A stretch of 64,000 nucleotides of DNA from Wuchereria bancrofti (Eukaryota > Nematoda > Chromadorea > Rhabditida > Onchocercidae), in assembly GCA_005281725.1 (NCBI GenBank), contig SSBO01000001.1:3456399-3520398 (forward strand), in the 5' to 3' direction. A model generated the notes under the pieces. That model made no database searches, had not been told where the DNA came from, and saw nothing but the letters and a program-made list of their open reading frames with translations. Each line of letters starts with the position of its first letter. Positions within the stretch are counted from its first letter, which is position 1. Positions 35,217-48,820 of this stretch are shown here, in pieces. The translations under genes and the position numbers were made by a program.

Positions 35217-36174
35217 ATGAAGCTCATCGAAGCACATGACACAGTAAAGTTCCCGGAGGGTGTAACATTCTCAGTTAACAAACGAGTGGTCACCGTCAAG
35301 GGTCCTCGTGGTGTACTGAGGAGAGATTTTCGACACTTGCACATGGAGATCGAGAAGATTAGCGAGAATACAATCCGTGTGAGGAAATGGTTTGGAATAC
35401 GGAAAGAAGTTGCTGCTATTCGTACCGTTTGCTCTCACATTGAAAATATGATTAAAGGTGTTACTAAAGGATTCCGATACAAGATGCGGTCGGTGTATGC
35501 TCACTTTCCCATCAATATTTCACTTCAGGAAAAGAATACTATCGTTGAGGTAAATCTGAGCGATTTCTCTGCTTCATATAATAACATTCATCCACTTGAT
35601 TTCATTTCATCCTGTATTTCACAAATAGTAAGTGAATGTTATTAAATGCTGCTCTAGCTGTAGAATAAGAAAAAGGAAGTAGAAAGAAATTAATTTGTTC
35701 ATTTGCGCTCGACTATATATAATGGATAATAGCAAAATTATGGACTTGCTAACCAGCAATTCAGCTTTTTATTGTTCCAGATTCGAAACTTTCTGGGGGA
35801 AAAATATACAAGGCGTGTGCCTCTGCCAGAAGGTGTTACGGCAACGATGTCGGCCACTCAGAAAGATGAATTGATCGTTGATGGCAATGACTTGCAACTT
35901 GTTTCGCAAGCAGGTCAGTTATGATTTAGTGAAGGGAATTAGTTGCTTTTGTTTTATGTTTAGCTCCATATCAGCCATTTTGCAAATATCCAATATTTAG
36001 AAGCAGAATGTGACGTTATATTCCAAACTGAACGTCCCCTAATGTGAGCTGATTATTTAAATATTCATTTCAGCGGCACGCATTCAGCAATCAACAACAG
36101 TAAAGAATAAAGATATTCGCAAATTTCTAGATGGAATATATGTCAGTGAGAAGACGACCATCGTTGATAATTAA
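35217..36174 (+). CDS. rpl-9: 60S ribosomal protein L9 (uL6)
   Basis: Three exons, 35217-35549, 35781-35913 and 36074-36174, about 188 residues, the usual size. N-terminal half: [20 protein letters not shown], then [13 protein letters not shown]. Further hallmarks are the [20 protein letters not shown] segment, [19 protein letters not shown] and, at the end, [17 protein letters not shown]. It is a structural protein of the 60S subunit near the P-stalk base. The start is preceded by ATTCCAG at 35201-35207, a probable trans-splice site, as is common for nematode ribosomal protein genes. No internal oddity. Confidence 0.97.
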
Positions 36175-37372
36175 ATCATGCAGTTTTTTGTTTGTTTGTT
36201 TTTTCCTTTTTTTGATGTAATGGCCATTAAACTATTATGTCATACAGTTTTTCTATCAAATCAGGTGTATTACGTTTACAGTTTGGGCTACTGTGTAAGC
36301 ACTGTTCGATTAATACGATCTTATCTGGTCTTAGAAGAATTCGCCGGGCGCTTGGGAATTTAGTAAATATGTGTTCTGTTAGGTTTTTATGTTGTGTTAG
36401 ATTTTAACCGACTTTGGCTTGATGGAAAACCACTTGCTAAGTTACATCTTGCTGGCTTTTCTTCGTTCATCTTCAAGAGATCTAGACGAGTCAGATAAGT
36501 AAATAACTTACGTCAACGATTTCCATTAAATTATTGTCTTGATCAACAATTTTGAAGAGATATGAACAAGGGATTTGTCACCCAGATTCGAATTTAACTA
36601 GCAGTTGTGTTTTATAGGAGTTACTAAACTTATTGTGAAGTGAGAAATGAACTTCTCACCTCGTTGTCTGTTTTCACAATATTCATTGACTCCTAAATTA
36701 AATTCTGATGTATCTGGCATACATAGGCCAACTTTTATCGTATATCCAGCAAAATTATTGTTGAGGATTCGATCCAGAATCTGCCTCGCTGAAGACGTGT
36801 GTTGGGTGTTCTTTCACGGCAGAATAGCGAAAGGAAGTGCTTTATTTTAAATGTCTTGGCAGTGAGTCCATTATACAGAGGAAAACAAGAAACAAATTCC
36901 AATGTTTTCTATAGTAATAATTCTTATGTACGCTGTATAATGGGACGGCAGTTATTGCGTTTGAGGAAAAAGAATTTCTGAGCTTTCACCTTACATGAAA
37001 TGACAGAGTGAACACCATTTACATAGCACCAGTTCCATAAGTTATTTCGGGAGCGTTAATCGGTTCCTTGATTTCAGTTTTCTGAAATAAAGATCGGGAA
37101 TTAATAGCAAATGCTTTATTCATGAAAGTCCTACAAATTCTTACTCCAGTTCGGACCTTATCATTTTTTTCGAGTACTTTTCCAATATGTTTTTGCTTCA
37201 CAAGCAGCGATGGGAAGGGATATTGTAAACATAGTTAAGCAGCTGTTATGATCAATCAGAAAATTTTAGTACTGAAAGAAAAAGGAAGAGCAAACAGACG
37301 TAAGACATTACATAAGATAGGGCTACAAATACAGATATTAAATATGTGCATGGAGAGCGAAATGTGCATTTC
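36175..37372. other. Convergent intergenic region, RPL9 to collagen IV
   Basis: About 1.2 kb between convergent stops. A minus-strand frame at 37020-37201, split by a possible 52-60 nt intron, encodes KTEIKEPINAPEITYGTGAM at its end and looks protein-like. It lacks an ATG and has only about 170 nt of room before the collagen stop, so I do not call it a gene. Confidence 0.4.
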
Positions 37373-40300
37373 TTACCACTTGTTTTTGAGACATACTTGA
37401 CATCTACTCACACGGTCTTTCAAACCACCCGCTTTAAGCGTTTGTGACATCGGTTTTTGCCACTGTTTATTCTGAAAAGTAGACAGACATGTGTGGACAT
37501 TTGTAGAAGGATATGTTAAAGCTTGGCCATTCAGAACTTACTTTATCAATAATGGCTAGCCAGAAGCCGTGATTAGTTGCATAATGATTGCATGTTCCTC
37601 GACCATGGCATTCAATAAATGGTACTGCTCGAAATTCTTCCAAACAACTTCCTGGCGATTCCAGATTCTGCCCAGTTCCCTCAGCACCAGCAGCAGTATG
37701 CTGTAAAAGAAGTATGATATAATTCTCTAAGTGTCAAAAGCTAAGAGATGGAAGAATACCAAGTACAAAAAGACTGAAACATACCATAACAAATGAATAG
37801 CCAGAATACAGAGGAGACCATCCGTGTGGACATTGTGGTACATATGAATCTTGGGAATGGACTGCCAGTATTTGTGTCGGTACTTCGCATACCGCACATC
37901 GCGAAATATATGGCCTTATGGCCATGCCGGATACCTGTAAAAGGAAAATTTTGATTTTTTTTTTCAGGCAAATGAATGCTAAACAAAAAGAATCCATAAA
38001 AATGGCATAACTCACCGGATTCATCATCTGTGTCATTGGTTCTGCGGTGGAAAGCCAGAATGAGTAGTCATTCCTGCTAGAAACATGACAAACACTGTTC
38101 AAATTACAGAACATGAATGGCATCGGGCTGAATTTCGACAAACATGACCCTGGTTGACCTGAAGCACTCGCTACATAAAGTGGAATCCTTTCTAAGTGAA
38201 ATACCAAACAGAGTGTCGCAACATCATCAGTTACTTCCAAACGTATGTGGAGAGATTTCGATGATCTGAGACCATGAGTTGGATCAATAAAATACTATTA
38301 TTTGTCATCTGATATTCCAGACTGTTTTAGTAACTTACCAAGATCTTGACCACTAGAACGTCCATTTCCCTGTACATATAACAATGAATAACCACTCCAT
38401 AACATTTGTGATCCAGCCGGACACTGTGGTATTTCAGTTGCTTGCGAATGTCTAGCGAAAGTGAAACCACGTGATGGTGCCCAACCACCTGGTGGTCCTG
38501 GAAATCCAGGTGGTCCTGGCGGTCCTACTTGTCCGATACGTCCTGTTGATCCCGGGAATCCGTTCGGTCCCATCTCACCCTTGACACCTGGTATGCCGGG
38601 AAGTCCGGGACTACCTGGTGGACCAGGTAAACCCGGAAATCCTGCTGGTCCCGGTGGTCCTCGCATGCCTAAACATTAACTTAAATATGCTGGGCTGTTA
38701 TCTTTTGCTTTATTTTCAGGTTTGTGCATAATTTATAAATGAAAAAAAAAAAAAAAACTGGTCTGTAGTAAATTCCACAAATTAAGCCGAATGAATATCT
38801 TAAACATACAAGAAATGTTACCTGGGCTCCCAGTTTCTCCTGGATAACCTTTCTGTCCGGGCACTCCAGCATACCCTTGCTCACCCTTAGGTGAATGCAA
38901 GTATTGATTATAAACAGCAGGTCTACCGGGAGGACCAGGTCTTCCTATTGGCCCTATCGATCCTTGCAAACCTGGTACACCTGGCAATCCATCGTCACCA
39001 CGTATCCCTGTAAAATTTTTCATCTCGATCACACAAACTTTCAAAAAACATTATACCACTAGAAGGTAGTCGAGTGGCATCAAACCTTAGAATACAACAC
39101 TGCTGACAGTTATGTCAATTTGTGGAGAAAAACAGTGAAACAGAAAAGTGAATACCTTTCTGTCCTGGCATGCCAGGCAGTCCTGGTAATCCAACATTGC
39201 CAGGATAACCTGGCACACCCGGAACACCGGATATACCCCGTTCTCCCAAATATCCAGGAATTCCATCTTTTCCTGGTATGCCTGGAAAGCCGGAAAGACC
39301 TCTTTCACCTTTTGCGCCCGGATAGCCATCCTTTCCTGCTGGCCCAGGTAATCCAGGAGCTCCATCACGACCTACAACATGTCGCGTAAAATAACTGTGC
39401 AGCAATGAAAGGAACAATATAACAACAGACAGCTCAGCATTAATTTTATAACTGGTAAACATAATTACCTCTTTTACCCGGGATTCCAGAAATGCCTTTT
39501 TCACCACGATAACCTGGAATACCATCAGTACCAGGCATACCGGGCGGACCTGCCACACCTGACCTGGCCTCTTCACCACGTTCACCTTTAAAACCTGGCA
39601 AACCAAGTTTGCCGTCAATTCCAGGATAACCTATATCACCCGGTGGACCTTGAACTCCTGAAAAAATGTATTTTATTTAACACCAACTGAACGTGGTAAA
39701 CTTCATATGTTTCCTAACCCTAGTAATTGTCAGGAAAGCGAATATTTTGTCAATTTTTATAAACTTACCAAATCCAGGTGCTCCTGGCAGACCAGGTAGC
39801 CCATCGTCACCTCGAGCACCAGCAATGCCAGGAAAGCCGTTCAAACCCGCAGAGCCTGCAGTACCAGTGTCACCACGTAAACCTTTGATTCCTGGTATGC
39901 CTGGCAAACCTGCACTACCCTCATCACCAGGTATACCTGGTAATCCAGATAAGCCTACTTCACCCTGAAATCAGCCAGAGAGATGTCGTTTTGTTAAGAA
40001 ACATCTTCAAATCAATCGTCATTTATCTGAAAAATATTGCTATTAACTAACCGGTACACCAGGTGCTCCTACTGGACCAATGGATCCAGGAGATCCTGAT
40101 TGGCCAATTTCTCCTTTTCTACCCTGTTCTCCTGGTTGTCCTCTCTGACCATCAAATCCAGGCTTACCTGGAAGACCAGCATGACCTTTTTGACCCAACA
40201 TGCCGTCTAATCCAGGTGGACCTTGAATACCGGGAATACCTGGTAGTCCTGGCAACCCAGATTCACCCTTGACACCAGGTATGCCTGGTTGTCCATCAAA

Positions 40301-43300
40301 TCCGCGCCCACCATTCCTTCCTACATCGCCCTGCTCACCTTTGGCTCCTGTGAAATAATCATTACTTTATTATTCTTTAGAAAAACTATTTTCTAAGCAG
40401 TAAAAGAGGAAGAATTTTCTAAAAATGTTGCATTGAACACTACAATGTAACGTTAATATTTTTTTCGATAATAAGTGGAATTTTAATGTAGATCGCACCT
40501 GGATAACCAATCATTCCTGGTAAACCAGGAAACCCAACAGCTCCATCGATTCCATCTCTACCAGGTTCTCCTTCCGCGCCTTGCAAGCCTGGTAAACCGG
40601 GATGACTGTCTCCCAATAAACCAGGTTCTCCTTTAGTCCCCGGTATTCCATCTTGTCCTGGCAAACCAATGGAGCCTTGTGATCCTGGTAATCCGACGTC
40701 ACCTGGCGGTCCTGGATGAGCAAATCGTCCAGGTTCACCACGTATTCCTTTTGTGCCAGGCAAACCAGCAAAACCCGGAGCTCCAGATAAACCAGGAAGC
40801 CCTTCTAGTCCATGAACACCAGGTAGACCTGGTTCGCCATCAACACCTTGCAACCCAGGCAATCCATCAAGTCCACGTTCTCCTGACATACCAGGGAAAC
40901 CGGGTTGTCCTGGCATCCCATCTATACCTCGTTCTCCTTTCAGTCCCGGATAACCAGATACTCCATTTTCACCAGGAGATCCTGCCTCGCCGATCGCTCC
41001 AACTTTCCCAGGTAAACCTGGAAGTCCAGCAACACCTCTTTCTCCTTTAATTCCAGACAAACCATCTCTGCCCGGGATACCATTTCTTCCTTTCAGTCCT
41101 GGAATTCCTGGGTTGCCAGCTTCTCCTGCTCGTCCTGGACGTCCTATTTTTCCCGGTATCCCCGGTAAACCACGCTCACCTTTCTTCCCAGGGATCCCAG
41201 CTAATCCAGGATAACCATTTTCACCTGCAATATGCTGGCATATATTTTCAATATTCACATCATTACATTAGAAATCATTACTGAACACATGTTGCGGACA
41301 AGTTTAGTAATAGTAGTAGTAGTAGTAATAGCCTTTCTTTCTTTGAAGTTCAGAAAGCAACGAAATGATTTTATCCTTACCTTCTGCACCTTTTGCACCA
41401 GCAACTCCTGTCTTTCCTTGTGCTCCTGCCTTCCCAACATGTCCTCGATAACCAGGTCTACCGCTCTCACCTTTTGCTCCGGGAAAACCAACTTGTCCGA
41501 CTAAACCTATACCTGGCTCCCCACGTAAACCTGATAGGCCACTAAGGCCAGGAAGACCGCCTGCTCCCGGTAATCCACTTTCACCAGGAATTCCTGGATA
41601 TCCATCGTCCCCCAACAAACCAGGAAGTCCAGGAATTCCGCTCTGTCCGGGTTTACCAGGATATCCAACAATGCCAGGTTCACCAATTCTTCCTGGTAAT
41701 CCATCCAGACCACGTGAGCCTGGTAAACCGGGAAGACCATCGGATCCACGCATTCCCTTCAATCCCGGTGCTCCATTATAACCATCACGGCCAACCAAAC
41801 TTCTAATTAGACCACTATATGGTGGCCCTTGTGGTCCAATTGGTCCAGGAAGACCTGGCAAACCATCAGCACCTCGTTCGCCTTTTGTCCCATCTAGACC
41901 AGGCGAACCTGGATATGAGTCACCTGGTGGTCCAACCACTCCAGACTGTCCAGGCTAAAATAATCTGCATTTCCGAAATACCTGAATGAAATAACTAATT
42001 TGAACTTTTTTAGAAACAGATTTCCACTGAAAATAGTTTCGTTTTTAAATTCAGTATGAAAATCTAATTTAGATGATAGGGAACGGAATCTCCTTCCTAA
42101 CAACTGAAGCATTGGAAATATAAACTTACAGCTCCATCACGACCATGCTTTCCATTAATTCCAGGTAAGCCTTTTTCTCCAGGAAAACCGAGTGTTCCAT
42201 CTGGACCTGGTGGTCCAGGTAATCCATCAACTCCAGGATTTCCTCGTTCTCCAGGAATACCTGCGAAAAGCTGCCATGAAATGATGCAATGTGTCATGAG
42301 GAAGAATAAGCAAATCCTCATTCAATAATGAATGAACTCAGAATTTAAAATTTTTAAAATAACGAGATTGTAGAGCTTGTTGTTACCGATAGTTTTGAAA
42401 TTGCTTGAAGTAAAGTAACATGCCTGATTCCCCTCTTTCTCCTTTGATTCCTGGAAATCCTCGAGGATTCTCCATTCCACCAAGAATTTCTCCCGCCTCA
42501 CCTTTTATCCCCTGGAAACCCGGTAATCCCGGCAGACCTTCGGAACCCTGTAGAAACATCGAAATTTATGAACATCCTCTGCTTTTGACAAAGGTTTCCA
42601 AACGTCCAACTAGTTACAAGTATTAAAATTCTTACAATCACCAATATGATATCAATACCTGTTGTCCATTAGAACCCAGACGTCCTGGTTTTCCAGCTAA
42701 ACCTTTCATGCCAGGAAGACCTTGATTTCCGTTTGGACCCACTGGACCTGGATATCCATCCTGACCCGGAAGACCAGCATCGCCCTTTTGTCCTGGTACA
42801 CCCGGTGCACAGTATCCACAGTCATCACCCTTTTCCCCAGGATAACCAGCACTACCTGGTATTCCATCCAAACCGATTCGTCCATTCTCTCCAGGCGGCC
42901 CTATTAAACCGACCATACCTGGTGGACCCACTTTCGAAACACCAGTACCAGGAAACCCTTTCAAACCCGCTAATCCATGATCACCCACATCACCCGGCAC
43001 TCCAGTAAAACCGTCGCGACCGGGCCTTCCTTCCAATCCTGGTGGCCCTTGGATGTCGAAGCCTGGTAAGCCTCGTTCACCTGGCATTCCGCAGTCACCA
43101 GGAGTGCCCGGCGCTCCTGCATCTCCCACGTAACCTGGATTACCATCTGCACCACGATCACCTTTCTCTGAATATCCAGGTAAGCCACTTAGACCAGGAA
43201 ATCCTTGTGGACCGGGAGCACCATTCGGTCCTCGAGCACCGACTGGGCCTAATCCACCTGGGGTACCTGTAATAGTTCTTCATAAAATCAGTCCATTTTT

Positions 43301-45673
43301 TGTGTTCTTTATTATTCATGGTTTTTATGAGCAAACAATTGTGGTACGAACCTGGTTGTCCTTTTTTTCCGGGTGCTCCATCAAATCCCTGTAAACCGCG
43401 TGGTCCTGGCTGCCCTCTGCCGACACCAAACTCACCCGGTGGTCCGGGATCACCCTCTTGACCGGTTCGACCGTCATAACCCAATTCACCAGCAGCACCT
43501 TTCTGTCCCGAATAGCCATCGAGACCTGGTACACCTTGGATGCCAGTTTCACCCTTTTCTCCGATCAAACCCATAGGACCGTCTTTCCCTCGTTTGCCCT
43601 GTAAATAGAAAAATACTGCTGATCAAAACATTATCGAACATTTCTCAGATGGACAAAATACTCATTGAGACGAGGATATTTTATCTTCCCCAAATAACCT
43701 TTGTGAGGTGGAGAAAATAGGAATTTAATACGCACTTTGGAGCAATTACCAAATAATCTTACTCTCGCTCCTAAATCGCCAGGATCTCCTTTTTGTCCTT
43801 TGATTCCTGGAAATCCGTGCACCCCATCACTTCCAGCAAATCCAGGAGGTCCAACTGGACCAACTCGTCCTTTCTCACCTTTCAAACCTACAATATAATA
43901 TTGAGATATGGTAACAAAAAGTCTACTCAAATGTAACAGGAATAGAAGTTCATTTTGAAAGTGTTATTCTATTTTTGTGTTAATACCTCACAATGTACCT
44001 GGTTGTCCCACAGGTCCTTGAATCACTTCCGTTTCTTCCGGAGCAGATGCACCAGCAAAGCTACCTGGTGGCCCAGGTGGTCCTGGTGGTCCTGCTAAAC
44101 CTTTCTCACCTTTCATACCCGGTGTTCGAATTCCCATGCGTCCTTTCGGACCTTGAGGACCAGGGAAGCCTGGTGGTCCCTGTAAAAAAATTGCTGCAAA
44201 TAGATTTATTAAAGATGATTTATTGACAGAAAAAGACTTGAGAAACGCAACTTACATACGGTCCGGGATCTCCTTTCGCACCTTTCGGTCCAGGTAATCC
44301 GGGTAAACCTGGTATACCAGGTAATCCAGCACGACCCGAGTCTCCTCGTTCACCTTTCCTGCCAATTGAATTGATACCTCCTTCGCCCGGTGGTCCAGGA
44401 TATCCAGAACGACCCGGTTCGCCGGGAGGACCTCTTAAACCTGGAGGACCCGTTAAACCTGGTAATCCTGGTCTTCCCTATAAAACTATGAAGGTAATGA
44501 AGAAATGATGTGTATTAAGTTAACGTTTCTTTTAATAATTTGGAGTTAACCAGAATTAACCAAATTACCGGTAGTTACAAGGAATCAAAAGCAAGGCTAT
44601 ATAAATGCAATTAAAGTTGATTTCATTCAGTTTATTTGTTCATTTGCATTAAAGAACGAACCGAAGAATTTTAACTTTTTGGGAACGAAACTGAAAAAAT
44701 ATTGTAGAGTTTATCAGTTTGAGTGTAATTACAACTTAAATTATTAATGAATAAGTATAGGTAAGATAGCAGCTGTCCCACAGATGCCAATTAATGGAAG
44801 TGGCAAAAATTAAACGGAGAAACAGATCTTATTTAAGAATAGCAATTCAAATTTTAATCTTTAAAAATTTCCGTTTTATGAAGCAATAGACATTCGGAAA
44901 ATGTGAGAAATTTACTGCAATTTTTTATTTTATCGATTTGGAAAAATTAAATTTGTGCATACTGCATGACACTAAATTTGAGATAAGTATATCAGAATCC
45001 TATTAAAAATTAAAGAAATGAACTCACATCCGTACCATTGCATCCCGGTATACCCATTTCACCCTTCATACCAGGCAAGCCATCGAGTCCGGGATATCCA
45101 ACATGGCCCGGTGCGCCTGGTAAACCTCGATCGCCCTGTAACAATTTTTATGTTCTCATCAACAGGAAGATATTGAATTAAATTGCCCTTGATAAAAGAA
45201 CATCTGATCGTTTCCCAGTTGAAACTTCCTGCAATAACTCACTCTAGCACCCTTCATTCCTGGATCACCGAAGTCTCCTTCTGCACCCTGCATTCCTCCT
45301 GCGCCAGCTTGTCCTTCACCGCCATCCTGACCAGGGGCTCCGGGATGACCTCTTTCACCTTGGAAACCTGGTATACCCTAAAATGAATAAAATATTATAG
45401 AATGAGAAATAATCAGAACCCTTCTTACATTTTTTGAAATTTTATAAAAGATTTATGTATACACGAAACCTTTGTCAAGGTAAGCAATACAGAACTCTGG
45501 ATAATTTATCAAATAAGGAAAGGCAATACCCGCTCTCCTTTTCGTCCAGGACAGATACAGGGCGGTACACATCCTTTACATGCAGCTGCGTCAACAAAGG
45601 GTGACAATCTTGCAGGCAATATCGGCTGTTCCGTGGAAAATATTGCCAATAACAGTAATTTTAGACACAACAT
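37373..45673 (-). CDS. let-2: Collagen alpha-2(IV) chain, basement membrane
   Basis: Start at 45673: signal peptide ([12 protein letters not shown]), then a Cys-rich 7S start ([12 protein letters not shown]). Gly-X-Y exons follow, roughly 45378-45243, 45136-45028, 44477-44257, 44180-44000, 43888-43763, 43601-43351, 43267-42659, 42549-42424, 42261-42130, 41954-41381, 41225-40497, 40347-40050, 39964-39770, 39659-39470, 39373-39156 and 39011-38818, with short interruptions typical of type IV. RGD occurs in GLRGDTG, GARGDDG and GIRGDDG. The NC1 domain runs from about 38450 to 37373 over five exons: [72 protein letters not shown] and [19 protein letters not shown]. Details such as PMTQMMNP and GLKDRVSRC favour alpha-2 (LET-2) over alpha-1 (EMB-9). 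The intron after the 42549-42424 exon begins with GC. Confidence 0.9.
41311..41333. repeat. (TAG)n-like trinucleotide repeat
   Basis: A run of about seven TAG/TAA units in a collagen IV intron. Confidence 0.75.
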
Positions 45674-48600
45674 AATGTCGCATATATAATTGAAATAATT
45701 TAATTATATATGTTGGTTAATCTTCGTGCACCACCTGAGTAGTAGTTATGTTTCTTCATTCAGCCTTCTTCTACGATGCGTGGTCGTTTGAAAGGAATTT
45801 CGACTATCTTCGAACTGAACTATAATTTTTCACCTTTTTCTTAAATTTTGCCGTTTTCAGCCAAATGATTCAACGTATCAAAAAATTAGCCATAAGTCTG
45901 GTGGTTCTTCATGAGCAACCATTTTTGTTTATTCTTTCGCAAAGAGGTTGACATTAGTAGGGATGCTTTGTTAGGCTTGATACATAGCTTAGAGTAAAGA
46001 AATACATGAGTAAATTTCACTCTTTTAATAAGACAATATTTATGAAATAATAAACTAGAAAAACTAATCTTTAAAGGAAAAGGAATTATTCATCGATTTA
46101 AAATAAAAAGAATGTTTAGATAGTTGAACATTGTTTTAACTATTGATAATATTATTAACGGTAGTTTCAAAGTTAAGTAATTACTCTTCGAAGACCATTG
46201 CGAAAAGTTTTGTTATGTAAAGATCCGAAATAATTCGAACTGTCCAAACTTGATGGAAACAACAATAGTATTGTTTTCCAAAAAACAAAAATTGATAAGC
46301 CATTTATGATGTAAGTTTTTACTAAAGTTCAACAAAGTACAAATAATAATTCAAAATTTGTTCTTCGATTTCTCTCTCTAAATATTACTCTTTTAACTCT
46401 TATCTCTCACCAGTTCACTTCCTCTTCTTGATAGTAATTTGAGCATCAGATCGAGATCGATTGTTAAACCACCGCACTTACTACAATCCGCAATATCACT
46501 ATTGAATCAGCAGCTAGAAGGGCGAAAATAGCGCAATGTTAAAGTAAATATGCGCCCCATGCTCCTCAAGTTTCCTCACTTCACATAATATCACTGATAT
46601 AGCTAAGAATGAAACAAACATATGAAATTTTCTACAGTTACTTTCACGTACCATCACGTACGATCAGATGACGTCTGCAAGTTCTTTCACTGCTTTTTTC
46701 CATTTAGAATCTCAAATCCATTTGATTATTGTTTCAACCCATCAATTTTTCCTCTTTGTTCTTTGCTTCATCATTAAGTGCAGAAGATATGGCTTAAAAA
46801 GGGACATTACAATCTCTCTGCTATTTGTATTCGGGAAACCTTAATTGGTTCATTCTCTTTTCGGCTTCTTCGATCTATTGAGAGTAAAACTTGTTAAACA
46901 GTTGATTTTACGGAGAGTTTGGGCAGAACAACAACCACTGGAAGAAATTGTAGAGAATAGCCGAACAGATCGTCCTTCAGTATTTTATGTCGAATCAAAT
47001 CATCTTTTCTGGAACTATGTTAGTTAATTCTATCACCGTGTGGAGAAGGAAAATAACAAAGAAAAAATGAAGTCAGAGGAATCGCTAAATGCTTTCTTGG
47101 GAACAAGAATTGAGATAACTACTCGATGACATCTATTTCAATTCATCTCCTCAAAAAAATCTACAACATATATAATTCTACCTTTGTTACCTATGCTTAT
47201 CAAATTGATAAGGCAAGTATAGTTTACTGCCGAAATTTGAGAAAAGTTTTGTGAATTTCCACACATATAACAAATAAGAACTAGCTGGTAGAGAACACAG
47301 CATTGCGTTGGATAGGACAGACTGATAGCTAATCTCTCGAAAAGCTAAGGATTGAGAAACTGGAGCTGAAGTTGAAACCGAGTGCACTTGGTGAATGCAT
47401 GGCGGTCTACACCTCCTCTTTATCACCTCAATTTCCTCTCTTGAATTTCCAGTCTTCCTCTCTAATAGCTTCTCCTGTGCCCCCGGACACCATATGATGC
47501 ATTTAGCAACACAGCGCCAGCTGCGGCTCCTCTTCCTTCTTCCCTTTGTTAGCAATTTGTGTCTGTTACACATCGCACAGTGACTCAGAAATCAGAAATC
47601 TCAACCGGATATCAGCTACATTGCGCCACAAAGAATAACTCACTTTTGTCAAGAACGTTCCAACCAACCACATACATACATACATACATACACACACACA
47701 GACATATATATATACATACATACACTTATAGCACAATAAATGCAGGAGTTTTGTGAGCGACTCGCATTGCAGTTGCGGAGATGAAATCAGAGCTTTTAAT
47801 AGTGCGACCAGACGGTGAGTCAGTTGGTTGCACATAATTAATTCTCTATTTTGCATACCGAGGATAGTTATGACGTGATCGTAAGACAGGATGTGAGTTA
47901 AGAGGTGAGAAAGATAACATACTGGGTTTTAATTATGGAGCTGGCAGATGAACAGCTCAAACTCAGTTAGTGCAGCTTTGAACGCACTTCAAGAACCAGG
48001 AACATTTTGGATCATCCTTTCTGGAAAAGATATTTTCCAACTCACTTGTAAATTGCTTATGAACAGCTTCCATCCATCTCTTTCTGCGAACAAAGGAAGA
48101 AATGGAATAGGATGGTGCGCAGATGTCCAAACTTTCACATATTTCCTCCATTCATCCCTTTTAAATTTATTAATTATCTGTAGGTCCTTCTAGCTAACAA
48201 ATGTTGTGTCGCAGAAGAAACGACTTTACTATTAGTTCGTAAATACTGATAATGATAAGATCGAATCGAAGCTAGCAAAAAAAGGCTTGACGGGTACTTG
48301 TGAATCTTCGGACAGGATAGCTGGAAAGAATGCAGTAGCGAAAGTGGCGGTGGAAGTCAACCGCAACCTACGGAATAATTAGCAGCTAACCGACAGCTTT
48401 TTGCTCCCAGTAAGGGAGAATGCAAAAGAAAAGATGTGTAGGAAATTTGGTTTATAGCATTTTCCCGAAGATTTGCAGACGGACATGATTTCTGTTCTGA
48501 CAATCAATGCATACTCAATGCAAGACTTGCTTTCTTCCTGCCGAACTTGCCGTAATTTTTCTTCTTTTCAACTTATCTTGACTGGAATTTCTCAGTACTT

Positions 48601-48820
48601 CACATTTTTTTCCTCTAAACAATACAATAGTGATAAAAGTATCACTCCCTTTTGTTTTTCCCAAATATTAAATACATAATTACTTATCCACCAAAAGTGA
48701 CGAGAAATATTTATGAGACAGATAACTGTTTCCAAAATGACTCTTATTTACTGACAGTATAATAGCATAAGGGATCTGAATATCAAAATCACGACTAGGA
48801 GAACGTTCCCTGTACATATC
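45674..48820. other. Upstream region of the collagen gene, no firm gene
   Basis: About 3.1 kb containing the collagen promoter and the 3' flank of the small heat-shock gene. Minus-strand ORFs at 47187-47573 (128 residues, Arg/Lys-rich start) and 47963-48151 (62 residues with five Cys) are less AT-biased than the surroundings. Neither has clear splice or family support. A (CATA)n/(CA)n/(TA)n microsatellite lies at about 47671-47725. Confidence 0.4.
47671..47725. repeat. Compound (CATA)/(CA)/(TA) microsatellite
   Basis: Runs of CATA, CACA and TATA units one after another, upstream of the collagen gene. Confidence 0.85.

Noticed and set aside
38461..43272. Many plus-strand ORFs across the collagen exons
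   Set aside because: They are antisense shadows of the GC-biased Gly-X-Y codons on the minus strand.
47187..47573. 128-residue minus-strand ORF, Arg/Lys-rich start
   Set aside because: No splice or trans-splice signal that clearly belongs to it, no recognisable domain, and overlapping open frames on the other strand. Left as possible regulatory DNA upstream of the collagen gene.
47963..48151. 62-residue minus-strand ORF with five cysteines
   Set aside because: No signal peptide, no acceptor just before the ATG, and an equally long plus-strand frame over the same bases.
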